From Actinomycetota bacterium (GTDB lineage Bacteria > Actinomycetota > Actinomycetes > Actinomycetales > Microbacteriaceae), in the NCBI GenBank assembly GCA_027728145.1, contig JAQBZV010000047.1:1-7517 (forward strand): a DNA stretch of 7,517 nucleotides, read 5' to 3'. Below the pieces are notes generated by a model. The model was not told the DNA's origin and made no database searches. It was given only the letters and a program-made list of their open reading frames with translations. Of the stretch, positions 6,773 through 7,517 are shown piece by piece (positions within the stretch are counted from its first letter, which is position 1; each line of letters opens with the position of its first letter). Position numbers and translations under genes: made by a program.

Positions 6773-7164
6773 TGGTGGACGAAGAATATTGGCCGGGCAA
6801 AAAGTTTGGGCTGCCGATGGAGGGCCCCCGCTCCACGCCGACCTACCTCCGGCGGGTTGTGGGCCTCGGCCTTGACTGGGCCATCGCCGTCGGAATCTCG
6901 GTGCTGTTCTTTGACTACAACGGGCTCTGGACTCTCGCGATTTTCATCCTTCTTCAGATGGTGGGCGGTCTGTTGCTGGCAGGATCACCGGGCCATCTCG
7001 TCACGGGGATGCGGATCGCACCCATCCGGGGAGGTGCGCTGGGGGTTCTGCCACCCCTGATACGGCCACTGCTCGTGGCGTTGGTGATCCCCGCAGTGAT
7101 GGTGGACGAAGATCAGCGCGGCGTCCACGACCGTCTGGTCGGAACGATTCTTGTTCGGCGCTAG
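6772..7164 (+). CDS. Small RDD-family membrane protein
   Basis: This is a protein of 130 residues starting at GTG 6772. It has a short polar N-terminus with GLPMEGP at about 13-19, then the RDD pattern Arg27/Arg28 and Asp35 in [10 protein letters not shown]. Three hydrophobic segments follow, near 29-47, 51-70 and 96-110. The ending [12 protein letters not shown] is typical of RDD proteins. The family is membrane-embedded and its biochemical role is unknown in most cases, so none is assigned. Its place between glnA1 and a DUF4191 gene is conserved in actinobacteria. The start is inferred: an ATG at 6655 in the same frame would add 39 residues, but these run through the glnA1 promoter and operator and do not look like the family. 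GTG at 6775 is a less likely alternative. The stop overlaps the stop of the convergent DUF4191 gene. Confidence 0.85.
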   Translation: MVDEEYWPGKKFGLPMEGPRSTPTYLRRVVGLGLDWAIAVGISVLFFDYNGLWTLAIFILLQMVGGLLLAGSPGHLVTGMRIAPIRGGALGVLPPLIRPLLVALVIPAVMVDEDQRGVHDRLVGTILVRR

Positions 7165-7517
7165 CGAGGTTTAGGGGCTCGAACCTTGGTCGGGTCAACA
7201 CCCTTGGGAATGGGCATTGCGGGACCACTCTTGAGGGAGTTCAGGCGGTGAGACACCGCGAGAACCTCCGCTTTACGCAGGGACTTTTTGAAGGATTTGA
7301 GGGTCTTGTTGAGTTTGTGAAGGGGAGTGGTGCCGGCGTCGGGTCCGACATACACAAAGTGCACGGGAATGTCGGGAACCGCTCGCAACACTGCCCGACG
7401 CTCATCCTCGAGCATCTTCTGAGTCTTTGTCTTCGAACCCTCAGCGATGAGGACAACACCGGGTTTGCCCACAGCCCGGTACACGGCCTCTTGGGTCTTA
7501 GGATTCACCGCAACAGG
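7161..7517 (-). CDS. DUF4191 family protein, C-terminal part (truncated by right edge)
   Basis: The minus-strand frame is open from the right edge to a TAG at 7163-7161, giving 118 residues of the C-terminal part; the true start is outside the window. The visible pattern fits actinobacterial DUF4191 proteins: KTQEAVYRAVGKPGVVLIAEG, a K/R-rich segment with EDERRAVLRAVPDIPVHFVYVG, then PLHKLNKTLK, KAEVLAVSHRLNSL and [17 protein letters not shown]. The segment is basic and soluble-looking; family members carry a pair of membrane helices earlier, which would lie in the missing part. Function is unknown. In other actinobacteria this gene sits beside lipA and lipB (lipoate biosynthesis), so lipA may be found just to the right, which is a prediction. 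An in-frame GTG at 7508 is an internal codon, not the start. Confidence 0.85.
   Translation of the reverse strand, partial: PVAVNPKTQEAVYRAVGKPGVVLIAEGSKTKTQKMLEDERRAVLRAVPDIPVHFVYVGPDAGTTPLHKLNKTLKSFKKSLRKAEVLAVSHRLNSLKSGPAMPIPKGVDPTKVRAPKPR

Noticed and set aside
7102..7127. Inverted repeat GTGGAC/GTCCAC near the end of the RDD gene as a terminator for DUF4191
   Set aside because: A six-pair stem with a 14-nt loop, inside coding sequence that encodes conserved residues and without a T tract; likely chance.
7166..7203. Small stems (AGGTT/AACCT and GGGT/ACCC) just after the RDD stop
   Set aside because: Stems of four to five pairs inside the DUF4191 coding region are too weak to call as terminators.

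Overview
The window is a compact chromosomal segment from a high-GC actinobacterium (Actinomycetota). It is built around nitrogen assimilation. The gene set and proteins match the conserved actinobacterial cluster DUF4191 - RDD membrane protein - glnA1 - glnE - glnA2, known for example from Mycobacterium. A glutamine-dependent NAD synthetase gene lies next to glnA2. Short intergenic gaps (4-bp overlap to about 140 bp) and what look like leaderless starts fit a small-genome member of the Micrococcales, possibly a Microbacteriaceae relative. That placement is inferred from style and similarity, not proven.

Layout from left to right. Positions 1-844 (minus) hold the N-terminal glutaminase domain of NadE, cut by the left edge. 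A 57-bp divergent gap (845-901) contains one 7-bp element that can be read as a -10 box in both directions. Positions 902-2236 (plus) encode GlnA2, a glutamine-synthetase-like enzyme without the adenylylation tyrosine. Twelve bases after its stop, 2252-5155 (plus) encode GlnE, the two-domain adenylyltransferase/adenylyl-removing enzyme. A perfect 11-bp inverted repeat (5160-5193) separates GlnE from the convergent glnA1. Positions 5209-6633 (minus) encode GlnA1, the main class I-beta glutamine synthetase, with its target tyrosine at residue 402. The 138-bp gap 6634-6771 holds the glnA1 promoter, a four-half-site array matching the GlnR nitrogen-regulator operator, and a leaderless promoter for the plus-strand RDD membrane protein gene (6772-7164). 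That gene ends on a CTAG that also supplies the stop of the convergent, right-truncated DUF4191 gene (7161-7517, minus).

How it works together: GlnA1 makes glutamine from glutamate, ammonium and ATP. GlnE attaches or removes AMP on Tyr402 of GlnA1 according to nitrogen status. GlnR probably sets glnA1 transcription. GlnA2 is either an auxiliary glutamine synthetase outside GlnE control or a gamma-glutamylation enzyme with another amine substrate. NadE consumes glutamine as its nitrogen donor. No mobile elements, CRISPR arrays, tRNA or rRNA genes were seen, and no stretch over 300 bases lacks a gene. I did not find a wholly new system. The points most worth a second look are regulatory: the GlnR array facing both ways, the symmetric -10 element, and the shared stop codons.
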